The translations under genes were made by a program, and so were the position numbers. The notes beneath the pieces are model-generated. The model ran no database searches, was not told the DNA's origin, and saw nothing but the letters and a program-made list of their open reading frames with translations. Below, one piece after another: positions 43,476-51,317 of a DNA stretch of 64,000 nt. This DNA is from Thalassovita mangrovi. GTDB taxonomy: Bacteria; Pseudomonadota; Alphaproteobacteria; Rhodobacterales; Rhodobacteraceae. The stretch spans positions 620,001 through 684,000 of the forward strand of contig NZ_WWEN01000003.1 in NCBI RefSeq assembly GCF_009857745.1, written 5' to 3'. Position 1 is the first letter of the stretch. Every line of letters begins with the position of its first letter.

Positions 43476-44245
43476 GCATTCCGGCGCTTTCCATCAACGA
43501 CCTGCACAAAAGCTTCGGCCCGGCGCATATCATCCGGGGCGTGACCCTGGATATTGAACCGGGCGAACGCCACGCGATCATCGGGCCGAACGGGGCGGGC
43601 AAATCGACCCTGTTCAACCTGATCTCGGGCGGCTACCACCCGAGCAAGGGCAGCATCAAGCTGCGCGGCGAGGAGATCGGCGGCATGAAGCCGTTCAAGA
43701 TCAACCGCAAGGGATTGTCGCGCAGTTTCCAGGTGTCGAACATCTTTTCCAACATGACCGTTCGGGAAAACGTGCGCTGCGGCGTGCTGTATTCGATGGG
43801 CTATGGATACGGGTTCTTGCGCAATGTCGGAAACCTGCATGACGTGCAGCGCAAGACCGCGGAAATCCTTGAAAGCGTTGATCTTCTCGATAAGGCCAAC
43901 CTGCCTGCGGCGCTGCTTCCCTATGCCGATCAGCGGACGCTTGAGATCGCGATCACCATTGCGGGGGGGGCGGATGTGATCATGCTGGACGAACCCACCG
44001 CCGGCATGTCGCATTCGGAAACCGAACGCGCGGTGGCGCTGATCAAGCAGGCCACCGAGGGCAAGACGCTGCTGATCGTGGAACACGACATGGGCGTTGT
44101 CTTCAACCTGGCCGACCGGATCAGCGTGCTGGTCTATGGCGAAATCATCGCCACCGGCAAGCCGACGGAAATCCGCGGCAACGAAAAGGTGCGCGAGGCC
44201 TATCTCGGCGACGAGGCGGACGCGATCGAAGGAGATGCGGCATGA
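43472..44245 (+). CDS. livG: Branched-chain-type ABC ATPase (LivG), with altered signature motif
   Basis: A 257-residue ATPase. Walker A GPNGAGKST (about residues 37-45) and Walker B VIMLDEPTAG are intact and the switch His is present in IVEHDMG. The signature loop, AYGDQRR-like in E. coli LivG, here reads PYADQRTLEIA, with Ala at the conserved Gly. Because ABC signature residues complete the partner's site, this affects the site built on LivF's Walker A. Overlaps livM and livF by 4 bp. Confidence 0.93.
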   Translation: MSIPALSINDLHKSFGPAHIIRGVTLDIEPGERHAIIGPNGAGKSTLFNLISGGYHPSKGSIKLRGEEIGGMKPFKINRKGLSRSFQVSNIFSNMTVRENVRCGVLYSMGYGYGFLRNVGNLHDVQRKTAEILESVDLLDKANLPAALLPYADQRTLEIAITIAGGADVIMLDEPTAGMSHSETERAVALIKQATEGKTLLIVEHDMGVVFNLADRISVLVYGEIIATGKPTEIRGNEKVREAYLGDEADAIEGDAA

Positions 44246-44949
44246 CCCAGGCGATGCTGTCCGTGAAGGACCTGAACGCGTTTTACGGCAAATCCCACGT
44301 GCTGCGCGGGGTGAACATGGAAATCATGCCGGGCGAGGTGATCGCGCTTCTGGGCCGCAACGGGGTGGGCCGGTCCACCACCGCCAAGGCCATCATGGGC
44401 GAGGTGCCGCCCAAGGGCGAGATCCTGTTCAAGGGCCAGCCCATTTCGGGCATGGAAAGCCACCAGATCGCGCGGCTGGGGCTGGGATACGTCCCCGAAA
44501 GCCGCGATATCTTCCCCTCGATGACGGTGCGGCAGAACCTGATCCTTGGCATCAAGGATATGCGCCATCCTGGAAAATACACGGTGGATCAAATGCTTGA
44601 CATGTTCCCCAACCTGCGGGCCCGGGCCGATAACTTGGCCGGCGTGTTGTCGGGCGGGGAAAAGCAGATGCTGACCATGTGCCGGACCCTGATGGGCGAT
44701 CCCGACCTGATCATCATCGACGAACCGACCGAAGGTCTGGCTCCGAAGATCGTGCATCAGATCGGCGACATGATCGCCGAGATCGCCAAGACCGGGGTGG
44801 CAATCCTGCTGGTCGAACAGAAGCTGTCGATCGCGCTTCGGATCGCCGATCGGGTCTATGTGATGGGGCATGGCGAAATCGTCTATTCCGGGACCCCGGA
44901 GGAGTTCAAGACGCGCGATGACGTCCGCGCCGAGTGGCTAGAGGTCTGA
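44242..44949 (+). CDS. livF: Branched-chain-type ABC ATPase (LivF), with Arg in place of the Walker A Lys
   Basis: A 235-residue ATPase. The Walker A segment at 38-46 is GRNGVGRST, with Arg44 where the nucleotide-binding Lys is expected (codon CGG at 44371-44373). Signature LSGGEKQ and Walker B IIIDEPTEGL are intact; the switch residue is Gln in LVEQK, as is common in LivF. The gene is otherwise full-length with no stop or frame problem, so this looks like a functional asymmetric pair rather than decay. Last gene of the operon. Confidence 0.93.
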   Translation: MTQAMLSVKDLNAFYGKSHVLRGVNMEIMPGEVIALLGRNGVGRSTTAKAIMGEVPPKGEILFKGQPISGMESHQIARLGLGYVPESRDIFPSMTVRQNLILGIKDMRHPGKYTVDQMLDMFPNLRARADNLAGVLSGGEKQMLTMCRTLMGDPDLIIIDEPTEGLAPKIVHQIGDMIAEIAKTGVAILLVEQKLSIALRIADRVYVMGHGEIVYSGTPEEFKTRDDVRAEWLEV

Positions 44950-45400
44950 GGCGAGGGCCATCCGAACACGTCAGAAAATTGGCATCGCGTTTTCGCTCCT
45001 AAATTTTCGTTGCAATGTGACACTTTGACCTTAAGGTGTGGGAAATTCTGCGGAACGAGGATTTGGGAGGAGACTCGTTTCGCCTTCCCCCATCTTGGGG
45101 AATACGCCCGGCTGGTTGAGGGGCCAGCCGGGCGTTTTTACGTCTTGTGACCGGGGCGCGCTTAACCAATTCACGATACAGAAGTTTGTCGGCATTTGCG
45201 GGATTTGTATGGCGAAACGGTACGGATGCCCGGGGGTGGCGAATCGGGGGTTTTATTCGTTTCGGTTTGTGCAGGAACCCGGCCCGGAACAGCGGCATCA
45301 GCGGCCCGGGCAGTAACCCACCCGCGGTCGGGTGCTGCCCTCTGTTGTGGCCGTGGTTCCGGGCGGGTAGCGTGCGTTCAGCGAAAAGGGGGGCCGGATC
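44950..45400 (+). other. Gene-free stretch of 451 bp after the Liv operon
   Basis: It holds an intrinsic terminator at 45104-45140 and an interrupted hairpin at 45308-45340 (GGGCAG/CTGCCC outside, CACCCG/CGGGTG inside) 60 bp before the next gene. Small frames across it have poor codon bias and no ribosome site; I see no gene. Confidence 0.6.
45104..45140 (+). terminator. Rho-independent terminator of the Liv operon
   Basis: Perfect 11-bp stem CGCCCGGCTGG/CCAGCCGGGCG with an eight-base loop, then TTTTT. Confidence 0.88.
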
Positions 45401-46135
45401 ATGGCGCTTTGCAGCGACGCGGCGATGGTGCTGTTCTACGACATCGAGGGCGACACGGCCGATCACGACGATTGGCACAGTTATGAGCATTTTCACGAAC
45501 GGCTGTCGGTGCCGGGGTTCCTGCGGGCGACCCGTTGGGTGGCGACGGATGGCGCGCCGAAATATATGGTCACCTACGAGGTCAGCGGCGTCGAGGTCGC
45601 GACCTCGGACGGATACCTTGAGCGGCTGAACGACCCGACGCCCTGGACCAGCGAGATGATGCCGCGTTTCCGGGGCATGATCCGCGGGTTCTGCGGGGTC
45701 AGGGCCAGCGCCGGGTTCGGCTTCGGCCGGGCGGCGGTGGCGTTGCGGTTCCTGCCGCAGGACGGGGCGGAGGAACGCCTGTCTGACTGGATCGCGCGCG
45801 ATGTCCTGCCTGCGATGGCATCACGGCGCGGGATCGTCGCGGCGCATCTGCTGCAACCGGCGCCGCCGCCGATGACCCGCGAACAGGCGCTGCGCGGCCG
45901 GGATCAGGCAATGCCGTGGCTGGTGATCGTGTCGGGCTATGACGCGGCGGCGCTGGGCCGGGCCGCGGAGGCGCATCTGGACCCGCAGGCGTTTGGGGAC
46001 AACGGGGCGGCGGGTGACATGACCCTTGGCCATTATGCGCTGGATCACACCGCGAGCGCGGACGAGGTGGCGCGCACGGCCAAGCCACCGGTTCTGGTAC
46101 CGGAGGGGCGCAGGGAGGACGGGCCGCGCCGGTAG
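45401..46135 (+). CDS. Two-domain ferredoxin-like (dimeric alpha/beta barrel type) protein, unknown function
   Basis: A 244-residue soluble protein I cannot name. The N-terminal half (about 8-100) has the pattern VLFYDIEG...WHSYEHFHERLSVPGFLRATRW..., matching EthD/antibiotic monooxygenase-like dimeric alpha-beta barrels, where a single domain of about 100 residues is usual. The second half (about 110-200, VALRFLPQ...LSDWIARDVLPAMASRRGIVAAHLLQ) looks like a degenerate second copy, so the protein may be an internal duplication. A Pro/Arg-rich tail follows. Neighbouring acyl-CoA catabolism genes suggest a role with a small organic substrate, but nothing in the sequence proves it. Confidence 0.65.
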   Translation: MALCSDAAMVLFYDIEGDTADHDDWHSYEHFHERLSVPGFLRATRWVATDGAPKYMVTYEVSGVEVATSDGYLERLNDPTPWTSEMMPRFRGMIRGFCGVRASAGFGFGRAAVALRFLPQDGAEERLSDWIARDVLPAMASRRGIVAAHLLQPAPPPMTREQALRGRDQAMPWLVIVSGYDAAALGRAAEAHLDPQAFGDNGAAGDMTLGHYALDHTASADEVARTAKPPVLVPEGRREDGPRR

Positions 46136-46139
46136 CCTG

Positions 46140-46640
46140 TCAGCTGGCGATCTGCAGCGGCTGGATGAAGCAGCTCGTCGTGGCGAGCGCAAGGACCCGG
46201 CCTTTCTGATCCTCGATCCGGCCCTCGGCATGGGCGATGCGGCGGCCGCGCGATTGCAGCTTGCCCAGGGCGCGAACCTGCCCGGTATGGGGCGTGATCG
46301 GGCGGAGGAATTTCACGCTGGTATCCAGCGAGGCATAGCCTTCGCCCAGTGCCATGACGGTATGGACCGCCGAGCCCAGGGCCGAGTCGAGCAGGGTCAT
46401 CGCCCAGCCGCCATGCACCTGCCCCATCGGGTTGAGGACGCGGGCCGAAGGTTCGCCGCGAAATTCGGCTTCGCCTTCGGCCACGGCATGCAACCAGAAA
46501 TCCAGCGCCTGTGCCATCGAGGGGGCGGGAAATTCGCCGCGCAGCAGGGCTTGCAGCTGTTCCAGGCCGGTCATCTTGGCAGCCTGTTCGATGGGCGGGA
46601 GTCCGATCGGGAGGTCGGGTCTTGGCACTGTGTCGAACAT
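46140..46640 (-). CDS. PaaI-family hotdog thioesterase
   Basis: A 166-residue thioesterase with the signature NPMGQVHGGWAMTLLDSALGSAVH (catalytic Asp in LLD) and YASLDTSVKFLRPI. A 45-residue N-terminal extension precedes the hotdog domain. ATG 46640 starts homology; the longer frame would cross the operator region. It is divergent from the MarR regulator with two 12-bp palindromes between, so probably controlled by it. Confidence 0.9.
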   Translation of the reverse strand: MFDTVPRPDLPIGLPPIEQAAKMTGLEQLQALLRGEFPAPSMAQALDFWLHAVAEGEAEFRGEPSARVLNPMGQVHGGWAMTLLDSALGSAVHTVMALGEGYASLDTSVKFLRPITPHTGQVRALGKLQSRGRRIAHAEGRIEDQKGRVLALATTSCFIQPLQIAS

Positions 46641-46650
46641 GACGTAGTCT
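46622..46650 (+). promoter_or_regulatory. Candidate marR promoter
   Basis: TTGGCA (46622-46627), 17 bp, TAGTCT (46645-46650), placing the start a few bases before the first palindrome. It overlaps the thioesterase start region. Confidence 0.35.
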
Positions 46651-46658
46651 CCAGGTCG

Positions 46659-46691
46659 ATGCATATGCATGCATAATCCATGCATATGCAT
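46659..46691. promoter_or_regulatory. Twin operator: ATGCATATGCAT repeated at a 21-bp interval
   Basis: Two identical 12-bp palindromes at 46659-46670 and 46680-46691, two helical turns apart, between the MarR gene and the divergent thioesterase. The second lies just inside a minus-strand -35-like TTGACT (46694-46699). Confidence 0.75.
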
Positions 46692-46710
46692 GGAGTCAAC
46701 AGGAGGCCGT

Positions 46711-47199
46711 ATGACGTCGCGTGAAATGCCGCAGGAAATGTCGGAGGACATGTCGCCCGAACTGGCCGAGGTTCTGGCCGGGAACTGTTACTGCCTGGCG
46801 ATGCGGCGGGCGTCGCGGCGGCTGATCCGGCTGTATGACGCGGAGCTGGAAGAGCAGGGTTTGACGATAACCCAGTTCGCGACACTGGCCTGGATCAAGG
46901 CGTTGCGGCGGCCGACGGTGCAGAAAATCGCGGATTACATGGATATCGACCAGTCGGCGCTGTCGCGCGGGTTGGTGCCGCTGGAACGCAAGGGGTTCAT
47001 CGGGTCGAAGCCGGATGAAACCGACGGGCGCAAGCGGGTTCTGCTGCTGACGCAGGAAGGCGAGGCCAAGCTGGAGGCCGCGTCGAAATCGTGGAAACGG
47101 GCGCAGTTGCGGGTGGCCGAGGAACATCCCGATATCGACATGAAGCAGTTGCTGGCGGGTTTGCAGGACATATCGGGCGGCATAGAAAAGGGCGCCTGA
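46711..47199 (+). CDS. MarR-family transcriptional regulator
   Basis: A 162-residue winged-helix repressor. Core features: LTITQFATLAWIKALRRPTVQKIADYMDIDQSALSRGLVPLERKGFI with the recognition helix around DQSALSRGLVPLE, then the wing DETDGRKRVLLLT. AGGAGG precedes ATG 46711 by four bases, which fixes the start; an earlier ATG at 46669 is inside the operator. Neighbouring genes point to control by an acyl-CoA or aromatic ligand. A bidirectional terminator overlaps its stop. Confidence 0.93.
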   Translation: MTSREMPQEMSEDMSPELAEVLAGNCYCLAMRRASRRLIRLYDAELEEQGLTITQFATLAWIKALRRPTVQKIADYMDIDQSALSRGLVPLERKGFIGSKPDETDGRKRVLLLTQEGEAKLEAASKSWKRAQLRVAEEHPDIDMKQLLAGLQDISGGIEKGA

Positions 47200-47210
47200 C
47201 GGCGCCCTTT
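47187..47210. terminator. Bidirectional terminator overlapping the marR stop
   Basis: Stem AAAGGGCGCC/GGCGCCCTTT with loop TGAC that contains the marR stop. A-rich and T-rich flanks serve both marR and the convergent ligase. Confidence 0.75.
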
Positions 47211-47233
47211 GTCGTTCCCGGTATGACCGGCGC

Positions 47234-48865
47234 TCAGCGCAGGTCGGGCAGTTTGTAATCCGCGAATTGCTGGCGCAGGGTCAGTTTCGAGGTCTTGCCG
47301 GTCGCCGTCATGGGCAGCGCCTCGACCCAGATCACATCGTCGGGCAGCTGCCACTTGGCGAAATGTTCCGACATGTGCTCGTGGATGTCCGCCAGGCTGG
47401 GCCGTTCGTCGCCCGAGGGCACCGCGATCAGCACCGGGCGTTCGTCCCATTTCGGGTGCGGCATGGCGATGGCGGCGCAATTGGCGATGGCCGGGTGCGA
47501 CATGGCGGCGTTTTCCAGGTCGATCGAGGAAATCCATTCGCCGCCCGACTTGATCAGGTCCTTGGAGCGGTCCTGGATCGACAGGAAGCCGCTGGGATCG
47601 ATGCTGGCGATGTCGCCGGTGCCGAACCAGCCTTCGGAATCGATGGCCTTCTCGGAAGCCTCGGCATTGTTGAAATAGCCGCCGACGATGGTGTTGCCGC
47701 GCACATAGAGTTCGCCGATGGCCTTGCCGTCATGCGGCTGGCGGTTGCCGTGATCGTCGACGATCTTCAACTCCACCCCGAAGACGCGGCGGCCCTGCAG
47801 CGCCTTCTTGTCGATCATCTGGTCGAAGGGCAGTTCCTTGACCCAGGTCGGCATCACCCCGTGGGTGCCGATCGGCGACATTTCGGTCATGCCCCAGGCA
47901 TGGCCGACCTCGACGCCCATCTTTTCGAATGCCTCGATCATCGAGCGCGGCGCGGCCGAACCGCCGACCACCACGTCGGCGAAGCCTTCGGGTTTCTTGC
48001 CCTGCGCCTCGATTTCCGCCAGCAGGCCCATCCAGACGGTGGGCACGCCCCAGGCCGAATGGACCTTTTCGTCGTTCATCAGTTTATACAGGCTGGGCCC
48101 GTCCAGCGCGGGCCCGGGCATCACCATGTTCAGGCCGAGGATCGGCGCGGTATAGGGCAGGCCCCAGGCGTTGACGTGGAACAGCGGCACCACCGGCAGC
48201 ACGCCCGACCCTTCGGGCAGGGTGCAGCCCATCACCGAGGTCACCAGCAGCGCGTGCAGCACGGTGGAGCGGTGCGAATAGAGCGCGCCCTTGGGGTGGC
48301 CCGTGGTGCCCGAGGTGTAGCACAGGCCCGAGGCGGTGTTTTCGTCCAGCAGCGGCCAGTCGAAGCTTTCCGGCTGGCCGGTCAGCAGTTCTTCGTAGCA
48401 CAGCGCGTTCAGGCTGTTTTCCGGCATGTGGTCGCGGTCGGTCATGATCACATAGACCATGTCCTTGGGCAGTTCGTCCTTCACCGCTTCGAGCACCGGC
48501 ACGAAGGTGGTGTCGGTGAACAGCAGCTTATCCTCGGCATGGTTGACGATATAGATCAGCTGTTCCGCCGACAGGCGCGGGTTGATCGTGTGGCAGACCC
48601 CGCCGACGCCGGAAATCGCGTAATAGAGTTCGACATGGCGGTAGCCGTTCCAGGCCAGCGTCGCCACCCGGTCGCCGAGCCGGACGCCGTGGCCCTGCAG
48701 CGCGTGGGCCAGTTGCGACACCCGGGCCAGGGTTTCGGGATAGGTCTGTCGGTGGATGTCGCCCTCGGTCCGGGCGGAAACGATTTCCGCTTTTGGATGC
48801 GCCTCGGCGGCATAGGTCAGAATATCGCTGATCATCAGCGGACGATGCATCATCATGCCAAGCAT
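47234..48865 (-). CDS. Long/medium-chain fatty-acyl-CoA ligase (AlkK type)
   Basis: A 543-residue ANL-superfamily enzyme activating a carboxylic acid to acyl-AMP and then acyl-CoA. The AMP-binding motif YTSGTTGHPKGALYSHRS is at about 180-197, with GWFGTGDIASID and the C-terminal catalytic Lys in MTATGKTSKLTLRQ. GGAGGAGATC precedes the ATG. AlkK-type enzymes prefer medium-chain acids but here the specificity is unknown. It starts a divergent intergenic region shared with the quinone oxidoreductase gene. Confidence 0.92.
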   Translation of the reverse strand: MLGMMMHRPLMISDILTYAAEAHPKAEIVSARTEGDIHRQTYPETLARVSQLAHALQGHGVRLGDRVATLAWNGYRHVELYYAISGVGGVCHTINPRLSAEQLIYIVNHAEDKLLFTDTTFVPVLEAVKDELPKDMVYVIMTDRDHMPENSLNALCYEELLTGQPESFDWPLLDENTASGLCYTSGTTGHPKGALYSHRSTVLHALLVTSVMGCTLPEGSGVLPVVPLFHVNAWGLPYTAPILGLNMVMPGPALDGPSLYKLMNDEKVHSAWGVPTVWMGLLAEIEAQGKKPEGFADVVVGGSAAPRSMIEAFEKMGVEVGHAWGMTEMSPIGTHGVMPTWVKELPFDQMIDKKALQGRRVFGVELKIVDDHGNRQPHDGKAIGELYVRGNTIVGGYFNNAEASEKAIDSEGWFGTGDIASIDPSGFLSIQDRSKDLIKSGGEWISSIDLENAAMSHPAIANCAAIAMPHPKWDERPVLIAVPSGDERPSLADIHEHMSEHFAKWQLPDDVIWVEALPMTATGKTSKLTLRQQFADYKLPDLR

Positions 48866-48986
48866 GATCTCCTCCCGAATTGTAAAATCTCCCTGGGCGG
48901 AGACTAGCGCGGGGCTTGGGTTTACAAAAGCAGATTCGTCAGGGCGGTCTGGAATTCCGATTTGCGCTCAAGGGATTGTGAGAAAA

Positions 48987-49003
48987 CGGAAAATTATTCC
49001 GCA
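48987..49003. promoter_or_regulatory. Candidate IclR-type site, imperfect copy (CGGAA-N5-TTCCG)
   Basis: CGGAAAATTATTCCGCA: a 5-bp inverted repeat with 5-bp spacer. The right half TTCCGCA equals that of the perfect site at 53861-53879. Confidence 0.4.
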
Positions 49004-49157
49004 ATTGGGTTTGGCGGTGCCAAGGGGCTGGGGAAGTGCCGCACCGTCACTTTGGGCGGCAGCGGCGGAATGATTGCCGGGGCGGGGCGGCAGGCCTAGA
49101 CTTGCGCCCAGGAAAATCGCCCGGGAGGGGGCGTTTTGCGATCCGGAGGACCCCTGA

Positions 49158-50123
49158 ATGAAAGCCATTATCTGCAACGATTTCGCCCCCTTGGAGCAGC
49201 TTGAGTACGGCGACATGCCGGACCCGGAGGCCAAGGGCAGCGAGGTGGTGATCAAGGTCGAGGCCGCCGGGGTGAATTACCCCGACGGGTTGCTGGTGCA
49301 GGGGCTGTACCAGTCGAGACCCGAACGTCCCTTCGTGCCGGGGATGGAAGCGGCCGGGGTGGTCGAAACTGTCGGGCCGGATGTGAAGGGGCTGAAGGTG
49401 GGTGACCGGGTGGCGACGATTTGCCAGCTCGGCGGTTATGCCGAAAAGGTGGTGGCCGACGAGGGCCGGGTGTTCCCGATCGGCGACATGGATGGCGGCG
49501 ACGCCTGCGCGCTGATGGTGGCCTATGGCACCTCGCATCACGCGCTGAAGCAGCGGGCGGACCTGAAGGCTGGCGAAACCCTGGTGGTTCTGGGCGGTGC
49601 GGGCGCGACCGGCGTGGCGGCGATCCAGATCGGCAAGATCATGGGCGCGCGGGTGATCGCGGTCTGTTCCAGCGACGAAAAGCGCGCCATCGCGCTGAAG
49701 GCCGGGGCGGATGAGGCGATCGGGTACGAGAACCTGAAGGACCAGCTGAAGGAGATGACCGGCGGCAAGGGGGTCGATGTCGTGTACGACGTGGTCGGCG
49801 GCGAGGCGTTCGACGCCTGTTCGCGGTCGATGGCGCGCAACGGGCGGTTGCTGATCATCGGGTTTGCCAGCGGCACCATCCCGAAATTCCCGGTCAACCT
49901 GGCGCTGGTCAAGGAATACGCCGTGGTCGGCGTGTTCTGGGGCAATTTCACCCGGGCCGAACCGGAGGTCTATGCCGACAACATGAAAGAGCTGATCGGC
50001 TGGTATCAGAGCGGCAAGGTCAAGCCGGTGGTCGAGGGGCGTTATCCGCTGGCGGAGGCTGCGGAGGTGCTGAAGCGCGTGCTGGGGCGCGGGGCGACGG
50101 GGAAGCTGGTGCTGGAGCCGTAA
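49158..50123 (+). CDS. NADPH:quinone oxidoreductase / zinc-free MDR family protein
   Basis: A 321-residue medium-chain reductase like zeta-crystallin or MECR/Qor. It has VEAAGVNYPDGLLVQGLYQ and the NADPH loop VLGGAGATGVAAIQIGK. No zinc ligands. The frequent substrates are quinones and enoyl compounds. GGAGGA precedes the ATG. It faces the AlkK-type ligase across 292 bp that contains the IclR-like palindrome, so coregulation is plausible. Confidence 0.9.
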   Translation: MKAIICNDFAPLEQLEYGDMPDPEAKGSEVVIKVEAAGVNYPDGLLVQGLYQSRPERPFVPGMEAAGVVETVGPDVKGLKVGDRVATICQLGGYAEKVVADEGRVFPIGDMDGGDACALMVAYGTSHHALKQRADLKAGETLVVLGGAGATGVAAIQIGKIMGARVIAVCSSDEKRAIALKAGADEAIGYENLKDQLKEMTGGKGVDVVYDVVGGEAFDACSRSMARNGRLLIIGFASGTIPKFPVNLALVKEYAVVGVFWGNFTRAEPEVYADNMKELIGWYQSGKVKPVVEGRYPLAEAAEVLKRVLGRGATGKLVLEP

Positions 50124-50140
50124 GCTCTCCGGTTGGGAGT

Positions 50141-50187
50141 GCCCGACCGCGCGGTCGGGCGGGCGCCCGGCGCGCGCCGGGCGTTTT
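50141..50187 (+). terminator. Tandem hairpin terminator
   Basis: GCCCGACCGC/GCGGTCGGGC (50141-50160), then CGCCCGGC/GCCGGGCG (50164-50183) followed by TTTT. Confidence 0.8.
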
Positions 50188-50242
50188 GCTTAGGTCCGGG
50201 ATTTTGCTTTAGCCCGGAACAAGGCCGTCAGGCCGCCGGGCC

Positions 50243-50272
50243 AGCGCCAGTCCGCCCGGACGGGCTGGCGCT
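50243..50272. terminator. Additional hairpin in the convergent gap
   Basis: AGCGCCAG/CTGGCGCT stem with an inner CCG/CGG pairing. It may be the far-side terminator of the IclR gene. Confidence 0.45.
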
Positions 50273-50394
50273 TTCGAGGGGGGGCGTTCTGTAATAGATG
50301 GGGCGCATGAGCTTGGCTGGCATAAACTGCCATGCTCAGAGGCGCGCAGCGCCATCCCGCGGACTGGCACTGGCCCGGCTTGCGCTGGTTTGGC

Positions 50395-51222
50395 TCAGAC
50401 GCCCGTTCTGGCGATGTTGTCGCGCATCTCGACCAGTTTCGGGCCCAGTTCGTTTACCAGCCGTTCGCGCGGCAGAATGTAACCCGGACCGCCGAGGTTG
50501 AAGGCCAGCATCGGCGTGTCGCCATGCATCGAGCGATAGGGCACCGACACCGCGTGCACGTCGGATTGCCAATTACCCAGGCTGACATAGAAGCCCTGTT
50601 CGCGGATCTGTTCTTGGGCCTCGTAAATCTCGTCGCGGATTTCCGGCCATTCCTCGGGGCCGTAGCGTTCCTCGGTCAGGTCCATGATCTGCTTGCGCTC
50701 GGCCTCGTCGGTGCCGGCGATATAGGCGCGGCCCATCGCCGAGCGGGCCAGCGAAATGCGCGACCCGACATTGAGCTGCAGCGAAATCATCCCCTTGGCG
50801 GCGCGGGCGCAGGCGATATAGGTCATCGCGGTGTCGTCGCGCCCGCCGAGCGCCACCAGAACCCCGTCGCCGCATTCGTCGGCCAGCCGCTGCATGAAGG
50901 GCTGCGCGGTTTCGCGGATCTTCATGCCGCCGAGGCAGGCATAACCGAGGCTGAGCACCGGCACGCCCATCTTGTAATGGCCGGTGCCTTCGTCATAGGC
51001 GAGATAGCCCAGTTTCAGCAGCGTGTAGGTCAGCCGCGACACGGTGGAATTTGGCAGGCCGGTGCGTTCGGCCAGTTCGCGGTTGCCCAGCCCGTGGACA
51101 TCCGAGGGCCGGAAGGCGCGCAGGATTTCCAGCCCGCGATGCAGGGCGGTGACGAATTGGCGGTCGCCGCTATGTTCGTTCTCGGACAGCTCGGCTGCCG
51201 TATCCGCTGTTCTCTTTCTCAC
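50395..51222 (-). CDS. IclR-family transcriptional regulator
   Basis: A 275-residue regulator. The winged-helix domain includes ALHRGLEILRAF and NRELAERTGLPNSTVSRLTYTLLKLGYL (recognition helix in LPNSTVSRLTYTL); the effector domain contains RISLARSAMGRAYIAG and RGFYVSLGNWQSDVHAVSVP-like segments of the IclR ligand domain. GTG is the start, with GGGGAAG upstream. IclR proteins often sense small carboxylates and sit beside their target operons. It is 95 bp downstream of the ligase-SDR operon on the same strand. Confidence 0.92.
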   Translation of the reverse strand: MRKRTADTAAELSENEHSGDRQFVTALHRGLEILRAFRPSDVHGLGNRELAERTGLPNSTVSRLTYTLLKLGYLAYDEGTGHYKMGVPVLSLGYACLGGMKIRETAQPFMQRLADECGDGVLVALGGRDDTAMTYIACARAAKGMISLQLNVGSRISLARSAMGRAYIAGTDEAERKQIMDLTEERYGPEEWPEIRDEIYEAQEQIREQGFYVSLGNWQSDVHAVSVPYRSMHGDTPMLAFNLGGPGYILPRERLVNELGPKLVEMRDNIARTGV

Positions 51223-51317
51223 GCTGCTTCCCCGATCTGGCTTGTTTTCATGGCCTTTTCTACCGGCTGGGTGCTCCTACTTGACCGGGTGCGCGCCGGT
51301 CAAGCGGGGTAAATGTC

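Noticed and set aside
44242-44949. livF as a decaying pseudogene because of the Walker A Arg
   Set aside because: The gene is full-length with intact signature and Walker B motifs, and the partner gene carries a matching change in the same ATP site.
45038-45486. Small overlapping frames before the two-domain ferredoxin-like gene
   Set aside because: They lack ribosome sites, share bases with a terminator and hairpin, and have no consistent codon pattern.
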